Source of the DNA: GCA-020344715 sp050115935 | Lineage (GTDB): Archaea; Thermoproteota; Bathyarchaeia; Bathyarchaeales; Bathyarchaeaceae | Direction: 5' to 3' | Assembly (NCBI GenBank): GCA_050115935.1 | Contig: JASFPO010000014.1 | Location: forward strand, 1 to 24,967 | Length of the DNA stretch: 24,967 bases | Shown: positions 14,225 through 20,588 of the stretch, piece by piece | How the letters are laid out: each line of letters opens with the position of its first letter | Position numbering within the stretch: the stretch's first letter is position 1 | Translations under genes and position numbers: made by a program | The notes under the pieces: model-generated | What the model saw: the letters and a program-made list of their open reading frames with translations, nothing else | Database searches by the model: none | Told to the model about the DNA's origin: nothing

Positions 14225-15742
14225 TTAAGTTGTTTCAATTGCCCTCGATGTTTGAGAGATTTCTGAAACCTTTCCGCCTCTTCGTTTCACTGCAAGCACT
14301 ACACCGACTACTGCAATAGCTGCAACGAGCATACCTGCAAACAGAAAGGCGCCCCAATTGGGAACGACTCCTGCCGGACCACCTTCTTCGACAGCTATGT
14401 ACGCTGTATATGTTGGGTCATGCTCCACTCTGAACCCGCTGTACGTGGGATACGAGGTTATGTAAAAGCAGTCAGCTCGCGTCATGTCCATGATACGATC
14501 TTTCGCATTCTGATAAAGCTCTGGACGCATATGGGCGATCACCAAAGGAACAAGTCTTAGAAGAGCTGTGTGAACGTCAAAGATTGGATTACGTGCATAA
14601 CCCGTGATCTCCTTTGTCCTTGTTCCAGCGTCGTAGGTGTCATAGGTTTCTTCCGTTGGATCAGCCGTGTAATTGTACAAGTTGTAGGTTTCCTTTGTGC
14701 CAAAGTCTGTTTCGAAGACTTTTTCTCCATCGTCTGCGCTCGTAGTTATAGCACCGCTGCTAACATCCACTTCTGCATCTGTAACATTTTGTGCACCATA
14801 AGAACATTGGGTATTATGGTTGAGCACGAAGGAGTTTTGGTACAAAACCACGCTCATTTTTATGTTTTGGTTTTCGAGGAATTTGTAGATTGTTTCGTTT
14901 GAGATTGTCACTCCATTCAGCCAGTAGGCCCCTGTGCTGTTGTAATGTACTACGACGGGTATGAAGAGTAGCCAATGGATTAACCAGAGATTGGTCATTC
15001 TCCCGAGCACATAGTTTGCAGTGACGGTAGCCGTGTGATCAGCCGGGTTTATTGTGAGGTTATAGGTGAACGTCAGCTCTTCATATGTGGTTATGGCAAT
15101 CGGCAACTTCTCATAGCGTGGATTATTTGCGTTTGGATGCATTCTCCACCAGATCGCTGTTAGATTTGTGTAGCGCATGCCCCAAGACCAGTTGAGTTTG
15201 TCCTCTGAAGACGTTAGCGGAATAACAGTCGTCTTGCTGCTCAAGGCTGGGCGCGAAGAGTTTTCGAAATATTGCTCTAGGTTAAGTCCAAGACTGAAAG
15301 AAGCGTATAGGTTGTCGTTTATGTCAGGAGAGTCTGGATAAAGAGAACTTGTGGTGTCGTTAAAAGCTAAGAGTGTAATGAATGAAGAAGACATGAGCAC
15401 GTCTTTGCCCTGTTGTGTCTTGTAGTGCTCCAAGAAGTTCTGAACTGGAATTGTCAGCGTTGCATTGCCAGTTGTTATGTTGACTAGGCCAGCATATAAG
15501 AGTTGGAAACCACTAACGTTGATGTACACCATGTAAAGATTGGCATGCCAGTTTGCCGGTGGTGGGGTTTTTCCATGGACCGCTGCATGGATGCGAGCGT
15601 AATCAAAGAAATCGATGGTTTTGCTCCAGCTTTCTTGCTCAAAGTCTCCTGGACTTAGGGTATCTGCAGCAGTGGTTGGCGAGACTGATGTCATTCCAAA
15701 AATTGCCAAAAGCATTATGCCAAGCAGCATTCTCTTTTGCAT
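14225..15742 (-). CDS. Secreted, C-terminally membrane-anchored surface protein
   Basis: This 505-residue protein has a Sec signal peptide (about 1-25, ending near TTAADTLS), a large extracellular domain and a C-terminal hydrophobic helix (about 462-485) followed by a basic KRRGGK stop-transfer and a short cytosolic tail. The ectodomain is rich in Asn-x-Ser/Thr sequons (for example NTTTG-, NLT-, NVT-type sites), aromatic residues and beta-strand-like alternation, fitting an N-glycosylated archaeal surface protein. A hydrophobic stretch near the middle (NLWLIHWLLFIPVVVHY) may be a second membrane or buried segment. I recognise no domain. It lies 90 nt downstream of, and on the same strand as, the tail-anchored protein gene. 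Confidence 0.75.
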   Translation of the reverse strand: MQKRMLLGIMLLAIFGMTSVSPTTAADTLSPGDFEQESWSKTIDFFDYARIHAAVHGKTPPPANWHANLYMVYINVSGFQLLYAGLVNITTGNATLTIPVQNFLEHYKTQQGKDVLMSSSFITLLAFNDTTSSLYPDSPDINDNLYASFSLGLNLEQYFENSSRPALSSKTTVIPLTSSEDKLNWSWGMRYTNLTAIWWRMHPNANNPRYEKLPIAITTYEELTFTYNLTINPADHTATVTANYVLGRMTNLWLIHWLLFIPVVVHYNSTGAYWLNGVTISNETIYKFLENQNIKMSVVLYQNSFVLNHNTQCSYGAQNVTDAEVDVSSGAITTSADDGEKVFETDFGTKETYNLYNYTADPTEETYDTYDAGTRTKEITGYARNPIFDVHTALLRLVPLVIAHMRPELYQNAKDRIMDMTRADCFYITSYPTYSGFRVEHDPTYTAYIAVEEGGPAGVVPNWGAFLFAGMLVAAIAVVGVVLAVKRRGGKVSEISQTSRAIETT

Positions 15743-15832
15743 AGGAACATCTCAAAAATCTGTAATGGAGCTTAACCTAATAGCTTTGTGAATTCTGAAT
15801 CCACATCGAAATTCTATTGAAGCTGTCAGACG

Positions 15833-16204
15833 TTAGAAGAAACCCATAAACTTCAAAACTGCAACGCAAGCAGCAGCTATGGAAACGCCTGCTATTATGA
15901 GCACATTTCGTCTTAGAAAGCCGAATTCGCTTGGTTTTTCAAGAATCTCAAATTCTCTTATCTCATTTGTTCTTGTGTCAATCTGTACTTTGGCTGTCTT
16001 CTTTTTCGATTCCATTTCAACTACGTATTGCTCCCCTTCTAGTGTTGCTTTTGTAGGCTGCAGACCTCGTTTGTATCCAAGTCTCTTTAGAAACTCCTCT
16101 GCCGTAGAAGTGAATTGTTCAGCGTCTAAGCTGATGTTTGCTTCTGAGGATGTTTCCTGCTCGGATTCCGTGGACATTTTCGTTCCACTTAAGCTTTTGG
16201 TCAT
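15833..16204 (-). CDS. Small tail-anchored protein
   Basis: This protein has up to 123 residues. A Ser/Glu-rich N-terminus is followed by a compact domain (about 28-95) with EFLKRLGYKRGLQPTKA and strands such as QYVVEMESKKKTAKVQID. A single hydrophobic helix (about 100-120) ends at the C-terminus, so the protein is probably tail-anchored with its domain in the cytosol. The domain's alternating strands suggest a small alpha/beta fold; no family is recognised. The start is uncertain: ATG 16204 is the first, while ATG 16174 (MSTESEQ) would drop ten residues, and neither has a clear Shine-Dalgarno. It may be cotranscribed with the surface protein downstream. Confidence 0.65.
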   Translation of the reverse strand: MTKSLSGTKMSTESEQETSSEANISLDAEQFTSTAEEFLKRLGYKRGLQPTKATLEGEQYVVEMESKKKTAKVQIDTRTNEIREFEILEKPSEFGFLRRNVLIIAGVSIAAACVAVLKFMGFF

Positions 16205-16254
16205 TGAGGGTTTTAGAGTTATGAATTTTGGAACATTATTTCGAATTCATGTCG

Positions 16255-16264
16255 CGCTATAAAC
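16255..16264 (+). promoter_or_regulatory. TATA box upstream of GNAT-YoaP gene
   Basis: CGCTATAAAC is a good TATA element. It predicts initiation near 16283-16288, where an ATG at 16288 could be translated from a leaderless mRNA. Confidence 0.4.
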
Positions 16265-16269
16265 AGAAG

Positions 16270-16362
16270 ATGTTGAGTTCTACTAATATGCAGTTAAAGA
16301 GCGAGAGCCCAAAGGCTCAAAAGAGGGCAAGGAAGTTCCTAAAAGATAGGGTGGAGAAATGA
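16270..16362 (+). CDS. Possible 30-codon leader ORF overlapping the GNAT gene
   Basis: A short frame (ATG 16270, or 24 codons from ATG 16288) ends in TGA that overlaps the next gene's ATG as ATGA, the usual sign of translational coupling. The peptide is Lys/Arg-rich (KSESPKAQKRARKFLKDRVE). The predicted transcription start falls close to the inner ATG. It could be a leader peptide, a tiny basic protein, or the remnant tail of a lost gene. Coding is not proven. Confidence 0.3.
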   Translation: MLSSTNMQLKSESPKAQKRARKFLKDRVEK

Positions 16363-17153
16363 CTGAGTTAGCGTATAAGATCGTGGATGTAAATGAAACA
16401 AATCTTGATGTTTACGATCTTTTTTGCCATAAATCCCGAAAAAAAGGAGAGGGATACCAAAACAAGGTCAGGTGGGTAAAAAACCGTTTCAAGGAAGGCC
16501 TATGTCTAAAGCTTCTCCTCATTAATGAAGGCCCAAAACGAGGCTTCAGATCAAGGGGATTCATTGAATACATCCCCGGCGAATTTGCTTGGCGTGGAAT
16601 TGATGCGAAAGGCTACATGGTCATTCATTGTATTTGGGTTGTCGGAAGAAACAAGAAGAAAGGGTATGGCACAAAATTATTGGAAGAATGTATCAAAGAT
16701 GCGAAAACGATGAATGGAATTGCAGTGGTTACCTCCAATAAAGGTTGGTTGCCCAGAAGCAAGCTTTTCATCAAGAATGGATTTGAGAAAGTTGACACGG
16801 CGCCGCCAGATTTCGAGCTTTACGTAAAAAGATTCTCAGATAATGCCCCTTTACCCAAATTCATTTCCATTTCCAAGGGGAAACTTGAAAGTCATGGATC
16901 AGGGCTAATCATACTGGAATCACATCAATGTCCTTATTCAAGTGATCTAGTCAATCTGTATAGAGAAATGGCAAAAGAAGCCAAGATTCCAGTAAAAATC
17001 AAATACATTACGAGCTGCAACGATGCTCGAGACGATGGTGTTCACCCGTATGGTACTTTCTGTGTAGTGTTGGATGGAAGAGCAGTTTCCTATAAGCCCG
17101 GGGATCCCAGAGAGGTCAAACAAGCTCTAGAATTAAGTAGGCAAGCCAGCTGA
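16359..17153 (+). CDS. GNAT acetyltransferase with C-terminal YoaP-like domain
   Basis: This is a 264-residue two-domain protein. Residues about 1-155 are a GNAT fold: the acetyl-CoA binding stretch is IHCIWVVGRNKKKGYGTKLLEE (V-x4-KKKGYG, the RxxGxG/A equivalent), followed by VVTSNKGWLPRSKLFIKNGFEKVD. The C-terminal part (about 180-264) is the thioredoxin-like YoaP domain, with LESHQCPYS (C191-P-Y-S194), YGTFCVVLDG and a closing helix. YoaP-like proteins are uncharacterised N-acetyltransferases; the Cys-x-x-Ser suggests a thiol-based second function, perhaps glutaredoxin-like. The substrate is unknown. GGTGGAG just before ATG 16359 supports the start. Confidence 0.85.
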   Translation: MTELAYKIVDVNETNLDVYDLFCHKSRKKGEGYQNKVRWVKNRFKEGLCLKLLLINEGPKRGFRSRGFIEYIPGEFAWRGIDAKGYMVIHCIWVVGRNKKKGYGTKLLEECIKDAKTMNGIAVVTSNKGWLPRSKLFIKNGFEKVDTAPPDFELYVKRFSDNAPLPKFISISKGKLESHGSGLIILESHQCPYSSDLVNLYREMAKEAKIPVKIKYITSCNDARDDGVHPYGTFCVVLDGRAVSYKPGDPREVKQALELSRQAS

Positions 17154-17167
17154 CACTTGGCAAACTA

Positions 17168-17175
17168 TTTATATT
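17168..17175 (+). promoter_or_regulatory. TATA box for DUF3795 gene
   Basis: TTTATATT centred at about 17171 predicts initiation near 17198, only about 8 nt before the TTG start at 17206. Confidence 0.45.
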
Positions 17176-17205
17176 CTCTATGGTTTTCTGGCTAACTAAG
17201 ATTGT

Positions 17206-17694
17206 TTGGAGCCATGCAAGTTGAAGCTTAAACCTTTTGAAAATGTGAAGAACCAAATTGGATATTGCGGAATCTGGTGTGGCAGTTGCGTCGTAGGCAA
17301 TGGAACTCTGATTGAACTGACAAAAAGGTATGAGAAGGTCATCAAAGGATATGGTCTGGAGGAGTGGGCTCCCAAAGACTTCGATTTCAAGGAATTTTCG
17401 AAGGGACTAGCGTCGATACAAGGAGTGCCTCTATGTCAAGGATGTCAAAAAGGCGATGGTAGGACAGATTGCGGAATCCGAGCCTGCGCTTCAAGCAAAA
17501 GCATAATCGACTGTAGCCAATGTGACCAGCCTGAAGCATGTAAGAATCTTGAAATACTGCAGAAGATGCGCTCAGGCGCCCGTGGCGCTGGTTTAATGGT
17601 TAAAACTGAGAATGTTGATCGACAGGAACTTTTGGCGAAGTGGGCTGCTGAGCTGAAAGGCAAGTGGCCTTGCTGTGTCCTGTTTTTGGAGTGA
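17206..17694 (+). CDS. DUF3795 cysteine-rich protein
   Basis: This 162-residue protein carries the DUF3795 pattern: an N-terminal YCGIWCGSC motif, a central PLCQGCQKG, then CGIRACA and a C-x2-C pair (CSQC), with a final CCVLF. The cysteine spacing suggests one or more zinc or iron-sulfur sites; the biochemical role of the family is unknown. The start is probably the TTG at 17206, because no in-frame ATG precedes the conserved region, and the predicted promoter leaves a very short leader. It converges with tRNA-Asp, whose 3' end lies 17 nt past the stop codon. Confidence 0.85.
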   Translation: MEPCKLKLKPFENVKNQIGYCGIWCGSCVVGNGTLIELTKRYEKVIKGYGLEEWAPKDFDFKEFSKGLASIQGVPLCQGCQKGDGRTDCGIRACASSKSIIDCSQCDQPEACKNLEILQKMRSGARGAGLMVKTENVDRQELLAKWAAELKGKWPCCVLFLE

Positions 17695-17711
17695 CCATTA
17701 AGAGAAAATGC

Positions 17712-17785
17712 GCCCTGGCCGGGATTTGAACCCGGGTCGGGCGGGCGACAGCCGCCTATACTAGACCTGACTATACTACCAGGGC
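17712..17785 (-). tRNA. trnD: tRNA-Asp (GUC)
   Basis: This 74-nt cloverleaf is on the minus strand. The acceptor stem is GCCCTGG/CCAGGGC (7 bp). The D arm is GTAT..GTAT, closed by two G-U pairs. The anticodon stem is GGCGG/CCGCC with loop CTGTCGC (anticodon GTC, U33 present), and the T arm is CCGGG-TTCAAAT-CCCGG. No intron and no encoded CCA are seen. A CCTTAAATT TATA element (17823-17815) stands about 34 nt upstream, and a T-rich TTTTCTCTT follows the 3' end as terminator. Confidence 0.96.
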
Positions 17786-17814
17786 TCAGTATCACTTTCT
17801 TAGCAGATTTCCTC

Positions 17815-17823
17815 AATTTAAGG
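17815..17823 (-). promoter_or_regulatory. TATA box for tRNA-Asp
   Basis: CCTTAAATT on the minus strand, about 34 nt upstream of the tRNA 5' end, is suitably placed for a short 5' trailer removed by RNase P. Confidence 0.4.
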
Positions 17824-17933
17824 TTTTTTTGTGGTTTTTCATTTTGTGCATACTTTTCAGTATAAACTTCTTCTTTGTCTAATGGTTCCTTAATTTCGCT
17901 AGGTAGATCTTTGTATTTGCCCAGATAGCACCA

Positions 17934-18170
17934 TTAATCTTTCTTTTTCTTCGTACTAGACTTCATCATGTACAATCCTATTAGGATAAAGACAACTCCA
18001 CCCACAATAACTGGAACTGCTTGTTTGAGCATTTCAAATCGATTCATATACCCATCCCAGATGGCAAGTCGCCACAATATTCCAAATAGAACTACTGAAG
18101 CTAAACCCAAAATAATCAAACCAATCCAGTAAACAAGAGTCTTGTTATCTGCAAGAATCAAGTCCCACAT
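17934..18170 (-). CDS. Small two-helix membrane protein
   Basis: This 78-residue protein has hydrophobic helices at about 13-33 and 50-68, a short loop with WDGYMNRFEM between them, and a basic KSSTKKKKD tail. Both ends are probably cytosolic. No family is recognised. The start is ATG 18170; GGTGA 4 nt upstream is the usual Shine-Dalgarno of this genome. It has one of the five repeated promoters (18196-18222). The same frame stays open, with plausible Lys/Glu-rich codons, for about 115 nt past the TAA toward tRNA-Asp, which may be a worn 3' extension. Confidence 0.7.
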   Translation of the reverse strand: MWDLILADNKTLVYWIGLIILGLASVVLFGILWRLAIWDGYMNRFEMLKQAVPVIVGGVVFILIGLYMMKSSTKKKKD

Positions 18171-18195
18171 TTAATCACCATTATTAGATAGAACA

Positions 18196-18222
18196 TTTCT
18201 CCTTAAATTACTAATGCAACTT
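18196..18222 (-). promoter_or_regulatory. Repeated island promoter, copy 1
   Basis: On the minus strand this reads AGTTGCATTAGT then AATTTAAGGAGAAA: a BRE plus TTTAAG TATA element with conserved flanks. It is located 26-52 nt before the start of the 78-residue membrane protein. It is shared with four other sites up to 21956. Confidence 0.6.
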
Positions 18223-18250
18223 GAAATGAAATGTCTTCCGGTTAGTTGTT

Positions 18251-18433
18251 TTGAATAAGACAATTGTTGCTTTAGGAATATTTGTGTTCATAATTAGCTC
18301 GTTAATAGTCCTCTCTATCTTGCTTGGAAAGTCAGCTCCTCCAGGATATCTATCTGCTAATGCTGTTTGGTTGTTTGTTGTGGGAATTATTCTCGTCTTA
18401 TGGGGTTTGAGTTCAAATAAGGAGAGACAATAG
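18251..18433 (+). CDS. Small two-helix membrane protein
   Basis: This 60-residue protein is almost entirely two membrane helices (about 5-27 and 37-54) joined by a short loop SAPPGYLSANA and ending in a polar SSNKERQ tail. The family is not recognised. It starts with TTG at 18251, since no in-frame ATG is available; no clear Shine-Dalgarno is seen, so the start and even translation are less certain than for its neighbours. It is divergent from the membrane protein at 17934-18170 across an 80-nt spacer. It is followed, 28 nt after its stop, by the first copy of the repeated downstream motif. Confidence 0.5.
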   Translation: MNKTIVALGIFVFIISSLIVLSILLGKSAPPGYLSANAVWLFVVGIILVLWGLSSNKERQ

Positions 18434-18460
18434 TTGTTGTGAGGTTTATTAGCTCAATAT

Positions 18461-18478
18461 GAATATCAAGCAAGATGA
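18461..18478 (+). repeat. Repeated downstream motif, copy 1
   Basis: GAATATCAAGCAAGATGA begins 28 nt after the stop of the gene at 18251-18433, in the gap between it and a convergent gene. It is one of five related copies (19109, 21899, 23095, 23629). Confidence 0.65.
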
Positions 18479-18543
18479 TTCAGAGCACCATTCTTGAGGC
18501 TAAATGGCATAGGCTAACTGCTCAAAAACCATGACTTCTTGGC

Positions 18544-18810
18544 TTACCTAAAACTTCGATCGATAGTGGAGCCCTTTGGAGCAGCATGGAATTTGATCCT
18601 AGACACAACCTCGTTTCTGTATTTAGCTGAGGCATCCACTACGTATATCTTGATTCCGGCTCCTTTTTCCTTGGTTTTGACAACGGCAAGCTCAAACTCG
18701 ATACAACCTCCAGCAGCAACGTAGTTTTGTTCATTTAGTCCATCTGTAATGCTCTTGACAGCCGAGCTGACGAACGCCTTCAATTCCTCGCTATTGATAT
18801 CCAAGTTCAA
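18544..18810 (-). CDS. Trypco2-like small protein (biological-conflict-associated domain)
   Basis: The protein has 88 residues. An N-terminal helix (about 7-29, SEELKAFVSSAVKSITDGL) is followed by three strands with IEFELAVVKTKEKGAGIKIYVVD (about 36-59) and a last strand VSRIKFHAAP. This layout, especially the 'EFELAVVxTKEKGAGIKIYVVD' core, resembles the trypsin-co-occurring domain 2 (trypco2, PF19631). That domain was described in NTP-dependent conflict systems, where it accompanies proteases and other effectors. Here it is a solo protein with no protease adjacent. The frame is bounded by a TGA directly before the TTG start at 18810. GGTGA is almost touching the start codon; a second TTG at 18804 is better spaced. 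Its promoter is the repeated type. Confidence 0.65.
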   Translation of the reverse strand: MNLDINSEELKAFVSSAVKSITDGLNEQNYVAAGGCIEFELAVVKTKEKGAGIKIYVVDASAKYRNEVVSRIKFHAAPKGSTIDRSFR

Positions 18811-18836
18811 TCACCGTTCTTAGAGCGAATAGTGTG

Positions 18837-18862
18837 TTTATCCTTAAATCTTTAATGCAACT
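18837..18862 (-). promoter_or_regulatory. Repeated island promoter, copy 2
   Basis: On the minus strand this reads AGTTGCATTAAAG then ATTTAAGGATAAA, the closest copy to the consensus. It precedes the trypco2-like gene by about 27 nt. Expected initiation is around 18815-18820, leaving a very short leader. Confidence 0.6.
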
Positions 18863-18894
18863 AGAGTGGAAATAGTACACTAAAGAAAAAAGAG

Positions 18895-19089
18895 ATGATT
18901 CTGATGCCCAAGATAACAATTCCAACTAAATGTGTTAAATGCAGTTCAGAAGATCTGAGACATGAAGAATTGGCTATGGGTGGACGGCATGGAGTGGTCG
19001 GTGGTAGAGGTTACAGATTTGATGTTTACATATGTCAAGAATGTGGCTATTCGGAATTTTTCTTTAAAGAACGAACACATTGGGTTTAA
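18895..19089 (+). CDS. Small zinc-ribbon protein
   Basis: This protein has 64 residues (61 if the ATG at 18904, MPKI, is used; GAGATGAT before it makes that plausible). A four-cysteine zinc ribbon is visible: KCVKC (C-x2-C) near the N-terminus and YICQECGYSEFFFK (C-x2-C) about 30 residues later. The linker is glycine-rich with GGRHGVVGGRGYRF. It is similar in shape to small archaeal nucleic-acid-binding zinc ribbons; no function can be assigned. It is divergent from the trypco2-like gene and followed by a copy of the repeated downstream motif. Confidence 0.75.
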   Translation: MILMPKITIPTKCVKCSSEDLRHEELAMGGRHGVVGGRGYRFDVYICQECGYSEFFFKERTHWV

Positions 19090-19108
19090 TTTGAAACTTT
19101 TACAGGCT

Positions 19109-19126
19109 GAATATCAAGTAAGATGA
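19109..19126 (+). repeat. Repeated downstream motif, copy 2
   Basis: GAATATCAAGTAAGATGA begins 20 nt after the stop of the zinc-ribbon gene and ends 3 nt before the stop of the convergent gene at 19129-19329. Confidence 0.65.
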
Positions 19127-19128
19127 AG

Positions 19129-19329
19129 CTAGGTTTCCATATCCACTAGTTGCACCAATAATTTTTGGTCTCTTTTCATAGAATGTACATTCTCTTTCTT
19201 GATGAGATAATGCTTCTCTAATAGATTACCAGTTACTCTACATCTCCAGTTCTCTTCAAACAACCAGTCAGTTTTAGTTGTAGGTTTCCAAGACATAACT
19301 AAGTTACAGCATTCAAAGCATCTAACCAT
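19129..19329 (-). CDS. Small cysteine-containing protein
   Basis: This 66-residue protein has MVRCFECCNLV at the N-terminus (C4, C7, C8) and ENWRCRVTGNLL (C30) in the middle. The pattern is C-x2-CxLV, then a tryptophan pair and C-R-x-TG. It looks like a single small zinc site of the kind found in short archaeal and phage proteins. The C-terminal half is charged, with KENVHSMKRDQKLL. A strong GGAGG Shine-Dalgarno 7 nt before the ATG at 19329 supports translation. A stable hairpin sits just upstream of it in the leader. No family is recognised with confidence. Confidence 0.6.
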   Translation of the reverse strand: MVRCFECCNLVMSWKPTTKTDWLFEENWRCRVTGNLLEKHYLIKKENVHSMKRDQKLLVQLVDMET

Positions 19330-19349
19330 TGATAATCCTCCTTACAGGG

Positions 19350-19380
19350 GAGCAGGAGAAATAAAGAAAAACTCCTGCTC
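19350..19380 (-). repeat. 9-bp perfect hairpin in leader of the 19129-19329 gene
   Basis: GAGCAGGAG and CTCCTGCTC are perfect inverted arms around a 13-nt A/T loop, extendable by two GC pairs past one mismatch. It lies 8 nt upstream of the GGAGG of the next minus-strand gene. It could regulate translation of that gene, act as a terminator-like structure, or be an insertion scar. Confidence 0.6.
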
Positions 19381-19627
19381 TCCACCCCACAGTGGACAGT
19401 AACTCCAATGTTTTTAGGGGAAACTAAACTCGGTCTGTAGTCTTTTGAAATCCTTGATGAAACAAACCAGCAGATAGCCCAGACTGAGAAGTGAAAGTGA
19501 ATGTGGGAAAGCTGTAGCTGAGCCAAACAACTACTCGAAATTCAGTAAGGCAACTTCTTCTGTATTTCATATTCCCAGTTCATAACTGTTAGATAGAAAT
19601 TCAACTGAGAATTTTGGTTGGTGACTA

Positions 19628-20257
19628 ATGTCTTCAGAGATCTCCAAAGAAATACTGAATTTCCTATTGAAAACTGTAGAGAGTTGCATAAATGAACTAG
19701 TTCAAACTTTCTTCTCAACTCCCTACATGTTCTATACTGAAAATGACCTTCATTGCTACTTCTACAGACTACTATCCGAAGGATTAGAAGATGCTGGATA
19801 CGGAACATATGAAACTCTGGATAAGAAACTAACTAACCTACTTCACAAAGAGTATCCTACAAAGAAAAGGTACAGAAAACCAGTTGAAGACAAATCTGGA
19901 AAAAGAGGACATTTTGATTTGTGCATATGGAACCCAGAAGAAGTAGACATAAGACTATTCCGAAGTAAGAACTCCAAAAAGATAGAAGATGAACAACAAA
20001 CGTATTTCGCTTTTGAATTTCTTCTTCTAGAAGGAAGAGGTAGGAACACTCTAAAGAAAGCCATCAATCATACCAAATGGGATATGCTCAAACTGAGAGA
20101 TAACGAAGTGAAGTATGGCTATCTTTTACTGTTTGCCAGAGACTGGAGCTTCAGAGAAGATTTCCTTAGGAGAATTAAGGAGCTTGGAATTCCGCAAAAT
20201 GTCGCTTTGGTTTACGCTGAGAGTAGCAAAGGGCAAAGCATCTTTGAAACATTGTAG
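19628..20257 (+). CDS. PD-(D/E)XK-like nuclease family protein
   Basis: This 209-residue protein has the layout of a PD-(D/E)XK nuclease. An N-terminal helix carries an acidic residue in YTENDLHCYFYRLL (Glu38). The core follows, with RGHFDLCIW (Asp97) and the next strand YFAFEFLLLEG (Glu130). The lysine expected two residues after this glutamate is leucine (E-F-L). Lys143, Lys144 or Lys150 in the following helix might take its place, or the protein may be inactive. No methyltransferase or partner subunit adjoins it. GGTGA 3 nt before ATG 19628 fits the local Shine-Dalgarno style. Family assignment is by motif reading only; restriction, repair or element-encoded roles are all possible. Confidence 0.6.
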   Translation: MSSEISKEILNFLLKTVESCINELVQTFFSTPYMFYTENDLHCYFYRLLSEGLEDAGYGTYETLDKKLTNLLHKEYPTKKRYRKPVEDKSGKRGHFDLCIWNPEEVDIRLFRSKNSKKIEDEQQTYFAFEFLLLEGRGRNTLKKAINHTKWDMLKLRDNEVKYGYLLLFARDWSFREDFLRRIKELGIPQNVALVYAESSKGQSIFETL

Positions 20258-20273
20258 GCAATTCAGATCAGAA

Positions 20274-20417
20274 CTAGACTCTTTCAATCCAAGATTTCCT
20301 TTTATCACATCTTAGACAACGCTTCTCCCAATCTCTCACATTAGAACCCTCATAATAGGTGAATCTGGGTTTACTCCATTTGTGAATGCCAATTCTACAC
20401 AACAAACTCTTAGACAT
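20274..20417 (-). CDS. 47-residue CxxC/H zinc-finger-like protein
   Basis: This gene is shorter than 60 codons. The frame starts at ATG 20417 and ends at TAG 20276-20274. The protein opens with SLLCRIGIHKW (C7, H12) and has RCLRCDKRK (C34, C37) later, the C-x4-H...C-x2-C layout of small prophage-type DUF1660-like proteins that bind one zinc ion. The tryptophans after the first pair are also typical. It has a copy of the repeated minus-strand promoter 30-50 nt upstream. It converges on the nuclease-like gene, 16 nt apart. The function is unknown, perhaps nucleic-acid or protein binding. Confidence 0.7.
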   Translation of the reverse strand: MSKSLLCRIGIHKWSKPRFTYYEGSNVRDWEKRCLRCDKRKSWIERV

Positions 20418-20444
20418 AGATCTCTTGTGAATTGTCTAAAACTC

Positions 20445-20468
20445 TCTTTCTTAAATCTTTAGCACAAC
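20445..20468 (-). promoter_or_regulatory. Repeated island promoter, copy 3
   Basis: On the minus strand this reads GTTGTGCTAAAG then ATTTAAGAAAGA: the same TAAAGATTTAAG core (BRE and TATA) as the other copies, with a diverged flank. It lies upstream of the 47-residue zinc protein. Confidence 0.55.
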
Positions 20469-20588
20469 AATTGAACGTCTAGCTGTTGGAACCTAATTGA
20501 GCTAATCTTTAGTCGGTACTTTATTTGAAATGTCACAGCAGAAATAGGAACATATTAGAACTAAAGAGTAGATAGAATAGAGGTAATC

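Noticed and set aside
16255..16362. Treating the short frame as a certain gene
   Set aside because: Only the ATGA overlap and promoter placement favour it; the peptide has no recognised relative, so it is kept at low confidence.
17445..17816. 123-residue minus-strand frame across tRNA-Asp
   Set aside because: It runs through the tRNA and antisense to the DUF3795 gene. Only its upstream, pre-tRNA part looks protein-like and is treated as a possible extension of the membrane-protein gene.
19299..19526. 75-residue minus-strand frame overlapping the 66-residue cysteine protein
   Set aside because: It crosses the hairpin, has poor composition and no Shine-Dalgarno, while the overlapping 66-residue frame has a strong one.
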